Assembly (NCBI GenBank): GCA_016778465.1
Contig: JADHPM010000003.1
Span: 1-64,000 of the forward strand
Direction of reading: 5' to 3'
Source: Methylophilaceae bacterium
GTDB lineage: Bacteria > Pseudomonadota > Gammaproteobacteria > Burkholderiales > Methylophilaceae
DNA: 64,000 bases
The notes under the pieces were generated by a model. It was not told the DNA's origin and ran no database searches. It worked only from the letters and a program-made list of their open reading frames with translations. The position numbers and the translations under genes were made by a program. This document shows, piece after piece, positions 9,797 through 19,159 of this stretch. Position 1 is the stretch's first letter, and each line of letters begins with the position of its first letter.

Positions 9797-10305
9797 TGCA
9801 AGCAATTAAAATAATTGTCGCTATGTCAAATAATCATGTTATTGGAGTAAATAATCGACTCCCATGGCATATTACCGAAGACCTTAAACGTTTTAAAAAA
9901 TTGACATCAGGACATTCCATTATCATGGGTCGCAAAACATTTGAGTCAATCGGAAAACTTTTACCAAACAGAGTCAATATTATCTTGACAAAAAATCCAG
10001 TTTTTAAAGTAGATGGTGCAATTATTGCGCATTCTTTTCAAGAGGCAATAGAAAAAGTTAATCACTCCGATATTTTTATCATCGGTGGCGCAGAAATATA
10101 TGAACAAGCATTTCCATTAGCTACCCATCTTTTAGCTACTTTTGTTGACACCGAGATTACTGGTGATGCTTTTTTTCCGAAAATTGATTATTCCGAATGG
10201 AGTGAGGTAAGTCGCATCAATGAAACAAGTGAAAATGGCTTAAAGTATTCCTTTGTTGATTTTCTTAGGATTAACTTGTCTTCACACAATCAACATAGTA
10301 AGTAA
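9796..10305 (+). CDS. folA: dihydrofolate reductase
   Basis: Reduces dihydrofolate to tetrahydrofolate with NADPH. At 169 residues it is normal size; recognisable are NHVIGVNNRLPWHITEDLKRFK with the catalytic acid at Asp29, the NADPH loop IIMGRKTFESIGKLLPNR and FIIGGAEIYEQA. The start overlaps thyA by 1 bp. The last 35 bp overlap, antisense, the end of the decarboxylase gene on the other strand, so the final dozen residues are encoded in sequence shared with that protein. Confidence 0.97.
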   Translation: MQAIKIIVAMSNNHVIGVNNRLPWHITEDLKRFKKLTSGHSIIMGRKTFESIGKLLPNRVNIILTKNPVFKVDGAIIAHSFQEAIEKVNHSDIFIIGGAEIYEQAFPLATHLLATFVDTEITGDAFFPKIDYSEWSEVSRINETSENGLKYSFVDFLRINLSSHNQHSK

Positions 10306-12514
10306 GCTTCCCATCTATGTAATTTTTTATTAAGCCGTGATTGTCTGTCTCGAACCCAGGAAATTTTTCATTAAATGATCTAGCAAACTTTAAGTAGTCA
10401 ACTATTATTTTGTTAAAACGCTCCCCAGGAATAAGAAGCGGTATCCCCGGAGGGTAAGGTGTTAAAAGAACTGATGTAATGCGTCCCTCTAAATCATCAA
10501 TGGGAACCCTTTCAATTTCTTTATGAGCCATTTTTGCAAATGCATCGGTTGGCTTCATGGCAGGCTCCATATTTGAGAGATACATTTCAGTGGTAAGCTT
10601 TGCGATATTATTTTCTTTAAATACAGTATGAATTTTGTCACATAAATCTTTCAAACCTATTGACTCATACATTGGGTATTTTTGTGAAAATTCAGGCAAT
10701 ACTTTCCAGATAGGCTGATTTTTATCATAGTCATCTTTAAACTGTTGTAAAGCGGCAACTAGTGTATTCCATCTGCCTTTTGTTATGCCAATTGTGAACA
10801 TAATAAAAAAGGAGTAAAGGCCAGTTTTTTCAACAATTACGCCGTGTTCAGCGAGATATTTTGTAACGATCATCGCAGGAATTCCAAACTCAGTATCGAA
10901 TTCCCCATCTACGTTCAACCCCGGAGTTATGATGGTTGATTTTATGGGATCTAACATATTAAAGCTTTCGGATAATTTACCAAAGCCATGCCATTTGTCT
11001 GTTTGTTGAAGCACCCATGAATCTCTATTTTCAAGACCATTTTCAGAAAGATTTTCTGGTCCCCAAACTTTAAACCACCAGTCTTGACCCCACTCATCGT
11101 CTACCTTTCTCATTGCGCGGCGAAAATCGAGTGATTCTAAAATTGACTCTTCAACCAATGCAGTCCCACCCGGTGATTCCATCATAGCTGCGGCAACATC
11201 ACAACTTGCTATTATTGAGTATTGTGGACTAGTGGATGTGTGCATAAGATATGATTCATTAAATAGTTCTTTATCAAGCTTATTCATTAATGCATCTTGA
11301 ACTAGAATTTGTGAAGCCTGACTAAGTCCCGCAAGTAATTTATGGGTTGACTGAGTCGAAAAAATAAGACTTTCAGAGCATCTAGGCCGGTCTGAATCTA
11401 TAGCATGGAAGTCCCCATAAAATTCATGAAATGCTGCGTGAGGAAGCCATGCTTCATCAAAATGAAGAGTATCAATTTTACCATCTAACATTTCTTTAAT
11501 ATCTTCAACATTATATAAAACACCATCATATGTTGACTGTGTGATTGTGAGGACACGGGGTTTTACGTTTTTGTCGGTTATGAAGGGGTTTTCATTAATC
11601 TTTTCTTTAATTCGATCCCAAGAAAATTCTTCTTTAGGGATGGGACCAATAATTCCAAAATGATTTCTGGTGGGCATTAAAAAAATAGGAATTGCGCCAG
11701 TCATTATGATTGAGTGTAAAACAGATTTGTGACAGTTACGATCAACCACTACAACATCGCCAGGAGCAACATTATAATTCCATACCATTTTGTTTGATGT
11801 GGAGGTACCGTTCGTTACAAAATAGCAATGATCTGAACGGTAAATTCTGGCGGCATTTTTTTCAGATGCCTCAACTGGCCCAGTATGATCTAAAAGCTGT
11901 CCAAGCTCTTCGACAGCATTACAAACATCTGCTCTTAGCATATTCTCACCAAAAAATTGATGGAACATTTGCCCGACTGGTGATTTGAGAAAAGCAACTC
12001 CGCCAGAATGCCCAGGGCAATGCCATGAGTACGACCCATCACTAGCATAATGTGTTAAAGCTCTAAAAAAGGGAGGGGCAAGGCTATCTAAATAAACCTT
12101 AGCTTCTCTTACTATATGTTTTGCTACAAATTCTGGGGTGTCTTCAGACATATGAATAAAACCATTTAACTCTTTTAAGATGCTATTTGGAATATGCCTA
12201 CTGGTTCTTGTTTCTCCATGGAGGAAAATTGGTATTTCATCATTTCGATATCGTATCTCTTCAACAAAGAGCCCTAATTTTTTTAATGCTTCAGGGTTTT
12301 CTTCAATGAACTCTTCATCATCAATTGCAAGGATAAATGCAGAAGCTCTGCTTTGTTGTTGCGCAAAAGATGTTAAATCTACATAGCTTGTTACACCAAT
12401 TATATCGTAGCCTTCTTTTTCAATGCACTCTGCAAGTACACGAATACCATAGCCCGATGAATTGTCAGACCGAAAGTCTTCGTCAATGATTACAATAGGA
12501 AAATTAAATTTCAT
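10271..12514 (-). CDS. Orn/Lys/Arg decarboxylase (fold-type I, probably arginine or lysine decarboxylase)
   Basis: A 747-residue PLP decarboxylase of the large prokaryotic ornithine/lysine/arginine family. Domains: an N-terminal response-regulator-like wing (about 1-130), the aspartate-aminotransferase-fold core with HCPGHSGG (165-172), FVTNGTSTSNK and PLP lysine Lys392 in STQSTHKLLAG, and the C-terminal domain with TPYPPGIPLLIPGE. It would supply agmatine, cadaverine or putrescine, hence polyamines, in the cytoplasm; the exact substrate cannot be read from sequence. It lies 2 bp downstream of dcd on the same strand and ends in a 35-bp antisense overlap with folA. Confidence 0.9.
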   Translation of the reverse strand: MKFNFPIVIIDEDFRSDNSSGYGIRVLAECIEKEGYDIIGVTSYVDLTSFAQQQSRASAFILAIDDEEFIEENPEALKKLGLFVEEIRYRNDEIPIFLHGETRTSRHIPNSILKELNGFIHMSEDTPEFVAKHIVREAKVYLDSLAPPFFRALTHYASDGSYSWHCPGHSGGVAFLKSPVGQMFHQFFGENMLRADVCNAVEELGQLLDHTGPVEASEKNAARIYRSDHCYFVTNGTSTSNKMVWNYNVAPGDVVVVDRNCHKSVLHSIIMTGAIPIFLMPTRNHFGIIGPIPKEEFSWDRIKEKINENPFITDKNVKPRVLTITQSTYDGVLYNVEDIKEMLDGKIDTLHFDEAWLPHAAFHEFYGDFHAIDSDRPRCSESLIFSTQSTHKLLAGLSQASQILVQDALMNKLDKELFNESYLMHTSTSPQYSIIASCDVAAAMMESPGGTALVEESILESLDFRRAMRKVDDEWGQDWWFKVWGPENLSENGLENRDSWVLQQTDKWHGFGKLSESFNMLDPIKSTIITPGLNVDGEFDTEFGIPAMIVTKYLAEHGVIVEKTGLYSFFIMFTIGITKGRWNTLVAALQQFKDDYDKNQPIWKVLPEFSQKYPMYESIGLKDLCDKIHTVFKENNIAKLTTEMYLSNMEPAMKPTDAFAKMAHKEIERVPIDDLEGRITSVLLTPYPPGIPLLIPGERFNKIIVDYLKFARSFNEKFPGFETDNHGLIKNYIDGKLTYYVDCVKTS

Positions 12515-12516
12515 TT

Positions 12517-13083
12517 TTAAATCTTTGGGAGCGTAACGCCACTCTGGCCTTGATATTTTCCTCCACGATCTTTGTAAGAGGTTTCACAAATCTCATCAGA
12601 TTCAAAAAAAAGAACTTGGGCACAACCTTCTCCAGCATATATTTTTGCAGGTAATGGAGTAGTATTGCTAAACTCAAGGGTAACATAACCCTCCCATTCA
12701 GGCTCAAAAGGGGTAACGTTAACAATGATGCCGCATCGTGCGTAAGTAGATTTTCCAACACAGATAGTTAAAATATTACGTGGAATTTTGAAATACTCAA
12801 CTGTTCTTGCGAGTGCAAATGAGTTGGGTGGAATTATGCAATAATTTCCCTCAAACTTCACAAATGAGTTTGGATCAAAAGATTTTGGATCAACGATTGT
12901 ACTATTAATATTAGTAAACACACGAAACTCTCTTGCGCACCTTATATCGTAACCATAACTAGAAGTGCCATAAGAGACAATTTTTTCATTATTGTATTCA
13001 CGGATCATATTTGGCTCGAATGGACTTATCATTCCATGTTCATTTGCCATTCTCTTAATCCATTTATCAGATTTAATTGCCAT
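12517..13083 (-). CDS. dcd: dCTP deaminase
   Basis: Deaminates dCTP to dUTP, which after dUTPase gives dUMP for ThyA, encoded about 3 kb away. The 188-residue product carries the trimeric dUTPase-fold signatures [31 protein letters not shown] (split here across residues about 110-140) with the catalytic glutamate in the second half, and [13 protein letters not shown] near the N-terminus. A shorter minus-strand reading frame inside it is a frame shadow. It follows zwf by 55 bp, so it may share the gnd-zwf transcript or have its own promoter in that gap. Confidence 0.96.
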   Translation of the reverse strand: MAIKSDKWIKRMANEHGMISPFEPNMIREYNNEKIVSYGTSSYGYDIRCAREFRVFTNINSTIVDPKSFDPNSFVKFEGNYCIIPPNSFALARTVEYFKIPRNILTICVGKSTYARCGIIVNVTPFEPEWEGYVTLEFSNTTPLPAKIYAGEGCAQVLFFESDEICETSYKDRGGKYQGQSGVTLPKI

Positions 13084-13138
13084 AAGTATTCATCTCAGTT
13101 CTTAAAATTGTATATGATTTTAAAAGAATAGATTATCT

Positions 13139-14611
13139 TTATTCATGTATGCTTTTTCGCCAAAACTGATCATCCCTCTCGAATATTCTCTTGGATTCGG
13201 TTGGATCACTTGAACCTGCTATATATTCGACCAAAGGGGATTTATTTTCTGACCAATAGTCAATTATTTGATCTATGAGTTTCCACTGGGCCTTTACTTC
13301 ATTGATGTGTAAAAACCGCGATTGATTTCCATTCATGAGGTCAAGCATTAATGTCTCATAAGCATCAATACTCTCATCACCCTCAATTCGATTAAGGCAC
13401 TCTAAATTTACTGTTCTAAAATCAAAATCATTTAATCCAGGGATTTTAGTTTGTATTTCAAAATGGGTCGATTCTATCGGTTGGATACTAATAACTAGCC
13501 AGTTTGCATTGGCATTTTCCAGTAAGGTATTTTTATTTTTAAATTTGATCGAGATATAGGTTCCAGCCTCATGTAAACGTTTTGCAGTTCTTAGATAAAT
13601 GGGGACATCTTTCCATCTTTCATTATCAATAAAAAGCTTTATAGCAGCATATGTTTCTGTAAAGCTTGAATTACCAAGTCCATCCTTTTCAAGTTCTTCA
13701 AGATAACCTGGAACTCTCTCACCATTAATTTCTCCACGTTTATATTGAGCTCTGAACACATGATCATCCATATTATTTAAGGGAATTTTTTTAATTGATT
13801 CTAGGACTTTAATTTTCTCTTCACGAATATCATCCGGGTTAAATGACTTTGGTTTTTCCATAGTTATTAAGGCAAGCATTTGAAGAAGATGGCTTTGAAC
13901 CATATCTCGTAATGCGCCTGTCGCATCATAAAAAGTCGTTCTTTCACCAACACCTAGCTGTTCATGATTCGTGATTTGAATATGGTCAATGTTATGACTA
14001 TTCCAAATTGGCTCAAAAATTGAATTGGCAAAACGTGTAATTAAAATATTTTGTAATGCTGATTTACCAAGATAATGGTCGATCCTGTATATCTGAGACT
14101 CTTTGAGGTGTTTTTCAATAGAGGTTTGAAGTTCAATAGCAGTTTTTAGGTCCGTCCCAAAAGGTTTTTCTATAAGAACTCGTCTATAACCACCTTTAGA
14201 TTCATTCAGTAACTCATGTTCAGCTAATTGATCGACAATTAGAGCGAAATCTGATGGCCTAACCGACAGAAAAAAAGCAATATTTTTAGTAAACTCATTT
14301 TCATTTGACAATCTAGCAGCAAATTTCTTGAAAGCAGCAGGATCATCAGGAGAGTTGCAGTGGTATAAATTTCTTTTTATGAATCTATCAAATACAGTCT
14401 TACTATATTTTCCCTTAAATTTTTTTTTTAGCATATCTTGAATTTCATCCAACCAGGCGTCTGCGTTAACCTCTTGACGACCGACAGATAAAATTTTCAT
14501 ATCGGGGGGCAACTTATCGCATAAGTCCAGATGAAAAAGCCCTGGGATTAATTTGACTCTTGCAAGGTTACCTTTTGCGCCAAATAAGACTAGCGTACCT
14601 TTGTCCATCAT
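13139..14611 (-). CDS. zwf: glucose-6-phosphate 1-dehydrogenase
   Basis: Oxidises glucose-6-phosphate to 6-phosphogluconolactone. In 490 residues, the catalytic RIDHYLGK lies at 176-183 and IEKPFGTDL at 148-154. The nucleotide-binding loop reads FGAKGNLARVK (10-20) where most family members have GASGDLAKRK. It is 2 bp downstream of gnd, and pgl lies just beyond on the other strand. In RuMP-cycle methylotrophs, Zwf, Pgl and Gnd form the dissimilatory formaldehyde-oxidation cycle that produces CO2 and reduced cofactor. Either of two adjacent ATGs (14611, 14608) can be the start. Confidence 0.95.
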   Translation of the reverse strand: MMDKGTLVLFGAKGNLARVKLIPGLFHLDLCDKLPPDMKILSVGRQEVNADAWLDEIQDMLKKKFKGKYSKTVFDRFIKRNLYHCNSPDDPAAFKKFAARLSNENEFTKNIAFFLSVRPSDFALIVDQLAEHELLNESKGGYRRVLIEKPFGTDLKTAIELQTSIEKHLKESQIYRIDHYLGKSALQNILITRFANSIFEPIWNSHNIDHIQITNHEQLGVGERTTFYDATGALRDMVQSHLLQMLALITMEKPKSFNPDDIREEKIKVLESIKKIPLNNMDDHVFRAQYKRGEINGERVPGYLEELEKDGLGNSSFTETYAAIKLFIDNERWKDVPIYLRTAKRLHEAGTYISIKFKNKNTLLENANANWLVISIQPIESTHFEIQTKIPGLNDFDFRTVNLECLNRIEGDESIDAYETLMLDLMNGNQSRFLHINEVKAQWKLIDQIIDYWSENKSPLVEYIAGSSDPTESKRIFERDDQFWRKSIHE

Positions 14612-14613
14612 AC

Positions 14614-15534
14614 TTATGATTTCCTTTTCATTACATGACCACCAAATGCATTTCTCATGATGGAGAGTAATTTATAACCATAACCCTTTTGATTTTTTTC
14701 TTGGCTTCGGAACCTTACTTGAAGGGCCAGGGTTAGAACGGGGGCGGGGATACCTTGTTCTATTGACTCAACAACCGTCCATCTTCCTTCTCCAGAGTCC
14801 GCAACATAAGGTGCAATGTCATTCATGCTCTCTTCACCTGCTGCTAAAGCTTCTGCTGTAAGGTCAAGCAGCCAGCTTCTAACGACTGAACCATGTCTCC
14901 ATAACTCAGTAATTTTTGCAATATCTAGATTAAATTCTTCTTTTCCCTTAAGTAGCTCAAGACCCTCAGCTAATGACTCCATCATTCCATATTCAATACC
15001 GTTGTGGATCATTTTTGTAAAATGGCCTGATCCTACAGGACCCACGTGAGCCCAACCGTTTTGCTGCGTTACGGCTAGAGCCCTTAAAACTGGTTCCACA
15101 GCCTTTGCAACCTCACTGGTTGCACCAACCATTAGACAGTATCCGTTATCAAGCCCCCATACACCTCCAGATGTTCCACAATCCATAAAACCAATATTAT
15201 GTGCCTCTAACAGTTTTCCCATTTTAACGCTATGCTTGTAGTTCGAGTTACCACCATCAACAATAATGTCACCTGAATTCAGCATAGGGATAAGGTCATT
15301 TATTTGTTTTTCAGTAACTTCACCTGCTGGTAGCATCATCCATACAATTTTTTGCCCCTCAAGTTTTGATAGAGCATCATCAACTGACGTAGAAGGAATC
15401 AATCCTTCTTTTGTAACTAATTCTTCTACTACCGCCTGATTACTGTCAAATCCAACAACTGATATACCATTTCTTATTAGCCGAGCTGACATATTGCCAC
15501 CCATTTTTCCAAGTCCAAGCATTGCAATTTTCAT
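14614..15534 (-). CDS. gnd: 6-phosphogluconate dehydrogenase, decarboxylating (short, probably NAD-preferring)
   Basis: Oxidatively decarboxylates 6-phosphogluconate to ribulose-5-phosphate. The 306-residue form is the short GndA/YqeC type rather than the 470-residue enzyme. N-terminal GLGKMGGN (7-14) binds dinucleotide; the acid at Asp30 (VGFDSN) in place of the NRT of NADP-specific enzymes suggests NAD preference. The catalytic set Lys174, His177-Asn178 and Glu181-Tyr182 is in TKMIHNGIEYGMM. Its start is preceded by AAAGGAAAAAA, a good ribosome site. It leads the gnd-zwf-dcd-decarboxylase run and is divergent from pgl. Confidence 0.94.
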   Translation of the reverse strand: MKIAMLGLGKMGGNMSARLIRNGISVVGFDSNQAVVEELVTKEGLIPSTSVDDALSKLEGQKIVWMMLPAGEVTEKQINDLIPMLNSGDIIVDGGNSNYKHSVKMGKLLEAHNIGFMDCGTSGGVWGLDNGYCLMVGATSEVAKAVEPVLRALAVTQQNGWAHVGPVGSGHFTKMIHNGIEYGMMESLAEGLELLKGKEEFNLDIAKITELWRHGSVVRSWLLDLTAEALAAGEESMNDIAPYVADSGEGRWTVVESIEQGIPAPVLTLALQVRFRSQEKNQKGYGYKLLSIMRNAFGGHVMKRKS

Positions 15535-15556
15535 TTTTTTCCTTTTGTTAAAGTCT

Positions 15557-15586
15557 AAAATTTGTTAATCTTTTGGATTAAATTTT
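15557..15586. promoter_or_regulatory. AT-rich inverted repeat between gnd and pgl
   Basis: An inverted repeat TTAATC-TTTTG-GATTAA (15565-15581) is flanked by further complementary AAAATT/AATTTT bases, giving a long imperfect dyad in the 118-bp divergent region. Its location upstream of both gnd and pgl makes a shared operator or a 5'-UTR hairpin possible. AT-rich dyads arise easily by chance, so confidence is low. Confidence 0.25.
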
Positions 15587-15652
15587 TAAAGCAGATTTGA
15601 GTCACGAATTATAACAAATACTGTCCAAATTACTTCACATTTATCTTATTTA

Positions 15653-16330
15653 ATGAATACTATGCAAATTACACATATCAAACATCCAACGCTGGAAGAT
15701 TTTGAGAACAAGGCTTGCCATGAGATTTTAAATTGCGCTCAAAAAAGTATCAGTTTAAGAGATAAGTTTTCAATTGTTTTGTGTGGAGGAAATACGCCAA
15801 AAGGGATTTTTAAAAAATTAGCAATGCATAAAGCAGATTGGAATAAATGGCATATTTATTTTGGGGATGAAAGGTGTTTAGAAAAAAATAATCCAGATCG
15901 AAATAGCATGATGGCAAATGAAGCATGGTTAAATCATGTGCCTATTATGAGTTCACACAAATATTTTATTGATGCTGAGCTTGGGCCAGAAAAGGCTGCA
16001 AAAAATTATGAGCAATTATTATCTAATATTTCAACTTTTGATTTAGTTTTACTGGGGTTTGGTGATGACGGCCATGTTGCTAGTCTTTTTCCAGAACATC
16101 ATTGGGATAACTCAAGATCGGTGATACCTGTCTATAATGCGCCAAAATTACCTAGGGAAAGAGTTTCTTTAACCCCTAAAAGGCTAAGTAAGGCAAGAAA
16201 AATTTTATTTTTAGTTACCGGTAGCAATAAACAGACATCTTTTAACCGCTGGATGAAAAAAAAAGACTTACCTGCTGCTTGTGTATGTGCGGAGGAAGAA
16301 ATTAAAATTCTTTCCTACGACTTACTTTAA
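15653..16330 (+). CDS. pgl: 6-phosphogluconolactonase
   Basis: Hydrolyses the Zwf product to 6-phosphogluconate. A 225-residue DevB-type lactonase of the glucosamine-6-phosphate isomerase superfamily: VLCGGNTPKGIFKKLA (phosphate loop), IYFGDERCL, and LLGFGDDGHVASLFP, whose His is the catalytic region. Divergent from gnd across 118 bp, so both arms of the oxidative branch can be controlled from one intergenic region. Its stop codon interlocks with that of mrp (shared TTAA). Confidence 0.94.
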   Translation: MNTMQITHIKHPTLEDFENKACHEILNCAQKSISLRDKFSIVLCGGNTPKGIFKKLAMHKADWNKWHIYFGDERCLEKNNPDRNSMMANEAWLNHVPIMSSHKYFIDAELGPEKAAKNYEQLLSNISTFDLVLLGFGDDGHVASLFPEHHWDNSRSVIPVYNAPKLPRERVSLTPKRLSKARKILFLVTGSNKQTSFNRWMKKKDLPAACVCAEEEIKILSYDLL

Positions 16331-17403
16331 CTTTTTTCAATTACAATTTTTGGAAATTTACTTTGAGAATCAATATTTAATCTAGATACATTAAATGCGG
16401 TTTTAAGGGCGACAGTGTAGAAATCTTTAGCGATGAACGAATCATTTTCATGAAGCTTAAAAGCATTCCCTTTATCGAGCTCTTCTCTGATTCGGATATC
16501 TAATGGTAGAGAACCCAATAACTCGACATCATAATCTTCAGCCATTTTATGACCACCATTTTTTCCAAAAATATGCTCTTCATGTCCACAGTTTGAACAT
16601 ATATGCGTTGACATATTTTCTATAATGCCAAGGATGGGTACTTTCACCTTTTCAAACATTTTCAAACCTCTTCTGGCATCTAGGAGTGCAATATCTTGTG
16701 GGGTTGTCACAATAATTGCCCCTGTAAGCGGTATTTTTTGAGCAAGAGTTAGTTGAATATCACCGGTTCCAGGGGGAAGGTCAATTATTAAGTAATCTAA
16801 TTGTGTCCAGTTAGTTTCTTTGAGAAGCTGCTCTAACGTGCCAGTCACCATTGGACCTCGCCAAATCATAGGTGTTTCTTGGTCAACAAGAAACCCTATC
16901 GACATTACTTGAATTCCGTCTGCGTCAATGGGCTCCATCGACTTACCATCTTTACTTTCAGGCTTTTGATTAATACCCAGCATCATAGGTTGACTGGGCC
17001 CATAAATATCAGCATCTAATATACCAACAGAAGCACCAAGTTTGGATAATGCAATTGCTAAATTGACAGAAACCGAGGATTTGCCAACACCCCCCTTACC
17101 TGACGCAACAGCAATAATGTTTTTAACATTTTGCATCGGCGAGAGATTTGCTTGTACTTTGTGATTCCTAGTTTGCGAAGTAATTCTGAGGTTTAGTTTT
17201 TTTTCAAAACTTTTTAATACAAAATCTGAAATTAAATTTTGTATTACAGGAATATTTTTATTGTCAAAAAAATCAAGCTCAATATCTAAATCAATAATGC
17301 TTTCATGCAAATCAATTTTTTTAATTTGGTTTTCTTTTATAAATTCAATATTTAACTCAGGGTGTTTAAGCTGAGTTAAAAAATTTTTTATTTTGGTTTC
17401 CAT
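16327..17403 (-). CDS. mrp: Mrp/ApbC family Fe-S carrier P-loop ATPase
   Basis: A cytosolic Mrp/NBP35-family protein that holds and delivers Fe-S clusters. An N-terminal MIP18/DUF59-like region (about 1-85) precedes the ATPase with deviant Walker A ASGKGGVGKSS, then ILDADIYGPSQPMM and LPPGTGDIQLTL. The bridging-cluster motif ICSNCG (CxxC) is present late in the chain. I prefer the ATG at 17403 (358 residues) over a TTG at 17415. It is divergent from metG, a neighbourhood often seen in proteobacteria, and convergent with pgl. Confidence 0.93.
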   Translation of the reverse strand: METKIKNFLTQLKHPELNIEFIKENQIKKIDLHESIIDLDIELDFFDNKNIPVIQNLISDFVLKSFEKKLNLRITSQTRNHKVQANLSPMQNVKNIIAVASGKGGVGKSSVSVNLAIALSKLGASVGILDADIYGPSQPMMLGINQKPESKDGKSMEPIDADGIQVMSIGFLVDQETPMIWRGPMVTGTLEQLLKETNWTQLDYLIIDLPPGTGDIQLTLAQKIPLTGAIIVTTPQDIALLDARRGLKMFEKVKVPILGIIENMSTHICSNCGHEEHIFGKNGGHKMAEDYDVELLGSLPLDIRIREELDKGNAFKLHENDSFIAKDFYTVALKTAFNVSRLNIDSQSKFPKIVIEKS

Positions 17404-17503
17404 AAATTTAAGCAATCAAAAAAAATAATAAAATAATATCGAGCCATATAAGATAGTATTTGATAAAATGACTTCCTTTGTCTATCAATACTAATAGTAA
17501 TTC

Positions 17504-19159
17504 ATGCGAAAAATTCTCGTTACGTCTGCTCTACCTTACGCTAATGGAAGTATACACCTTGGCCACCTTGTCGAGTACATACAAACTGATATTTGGGTAA
17601 GAGCTCAAAGATTTTCCAATAATAGCGTACATTACATTTGTGCAGATGATACCCATGGCACACCAATCATGCTGCGCGCCGAGATGGAAAAGATTTCGGC
17701 AGATGAGCTTGTTAAGAAGGTTCATGAAGAGCACTCGAATGATTTTGCAGATTTTAATATTAAATTTGATAATTTTTATACAACAAATTCACAAGAGAAT
17801 AAGGAGTTGTCTGAACATATTTATCTAACATTAAAAAAGCAAAATAAAATTGAAAAGAAAGAGATTGAGCAATTTTATGATGAAGAGAAAAGTATGTTTT
17901 TGCCGGACAGATTTATCAAAGGTGCTTGTCCCAAATGTAAGGCATCTGATCAGTATGGTGATTCGTGCGAAATTTGTGGATCCACATACACTCCAACTGA
18001 CTTAGTTTCTCCTTACTCGGTAGTATCAGGATCTGCACCTATAAAGAAAAAAACAGAACATTACTTTTTCAAATTATCTGAGTGCAGTGATTTTTTAGAG
18101 ACCTGGACTCAATCAGGAACACTTCAATCAGAGGCGTCAAATAAACTTAAAGAATGGTTTAAAACTGGTCTCTCTGATTGGGATATTTCTAGGGATTCGC
18201 CTTATTTTGGTTTTGAAATCCCGGATGCACCCGGAAAGTTTTTTTATGTTTGGCTTGATGCACCGATTGGTTACATGGCAAGTTTTAAAAATTATTCAGT
18301 AAGAAATAAGCTTAATTTTGATGATTTTTGGGCTAAATCCTCAGATGCGGAACTCATCCACTTTATTGGAAAAGATATCCTTTATTTTCACGCACTTTTT
18401 TGGCCTGCAACACTAAAATATTCAAACTTTAGATTACCAACCAAAATTTATGCACATGGCTTTCTTACTGTTAACGGGGAGAAGATGTCGAAATCTCGAG
18501 GTACCTTTATTACTGCGAGAAGTTATCTTGACACCATTAAGAATCCCGATTTTCTTCGCTACTACTTTTTTAGTAAATTAAATGAATCTATGGAGGATAT
18601 TGATTTAAATTTAGAGGATTTTGAGAGCAAAGTTAATAGTGATTTGGTCGGTAAATTTATTAATATAGCCAGCCGAACCTCAGGTTTTGTTGGTAAATAT
18701 TTTGATTATAATCTTATGGATTCTAACAATTTTGTTAGCAAAGAATCCAAAGGATATATTAAAAATATTGTTGATTTAAAAGATGAAGTATCAGCTTTAT
18801 ACGAAGACAGGCAATACAGTAAACTTGCTCGTTTAATTATGTCTCAAGTCGAGCTAATTAATGAGTTTGTGAATCTTAAAGAGCCATGGGTTTTGGCTAA
18901 GCAAGAAAATCAACATAATGAAAATTCAGAATTGCACGAAGTATGTTCAACAGCACTTCAAGCATTCAGGCTTATCTCAATATACCTATGTCCTGTTTTT
19001 CCTCGTCTCGGAGAAAATATACAAACCTTTTTTAATGATAGTTTTGAGAGTTTTGAGCAGGTTTCATCGTCTGCATTAAAGATCAATAAGTACGAGCATT
19101 TATTAAAACGAATTGAAAAAAAAGATATAGAGGCAATGGTAAATCTTAATCTTGATTAA
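17504..19159 (+). CDS. metG: methionyl-tRNA synthetase (short form without C-terminal tRNA-binding domain)
   Basis: Charges tRNA-Met. It carries the class I signatures HLGH (18-21) and KMSKS (327-331) and a zinc knuckle with Cys142, Cys145, Cys155 and Cys158. At 551 residues it stops after the anticodon-binding helical domain; the C-terminal EMAPII/Trbp111-like dimerisation domain of the 677-residue E. coli enzyme is absent. E. coli MetG cut to a similar size is an active monomer, so this is expected to work. The end interlocks with the pyrF stop (TTAA). Confidence 0.96.
   Translation: MRKILVTSALPYANGSIHLGHLVEYIQTDIWVRAQRFSNNSVHYICADDTHGTPIMLRAEMEKISADELVKKVHEEHSNDFADFNIKFDNFYTTNSQENKELSEHIYLTLKKQNKIEKKEIEQFYDEEKSMFLPDRFIKGACPKCKASDQYGDSCEICGSTYTPTDLVSPYSVVSGSAPIKKKTEHYFFKLSECSDFLETWTQSGTLQSEASNKLKEWFKTGLSDWDISRDSPYFGFEIPDAPGKFFYVWLDAPIGYMASFKNYSVRNKLNFDDFWAKSSDAELIHFIGKDILYFHALFWPATLKYSNFRLPTKIYAHGFLTVNGEKMSKSRGTFITARSYLDTIKNPDFLRYYFFSKLNESMEDIDLNLEDFESKVNSDLVGKFINIASRTSGFVGKYFDYNLMDSNNFVSKESKGYIKNIVDLKDEVSALYEDRQYSKLARLIMSQVELINEFVNLKEPWVLAKQENQHNENSELHEVCSTALQAFRLISIYLCPVFPRLGENIQTFFNDSFESFEQVSSSALKINKYEHLLKRIEKKDIEAMVNLNLD

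Noticed and set aside
12504-12761. An 85-codon minus-strand frame inside dcd
   Set aside because: It overlaps dcd in another frame; dcd carries all catalytic motifs.
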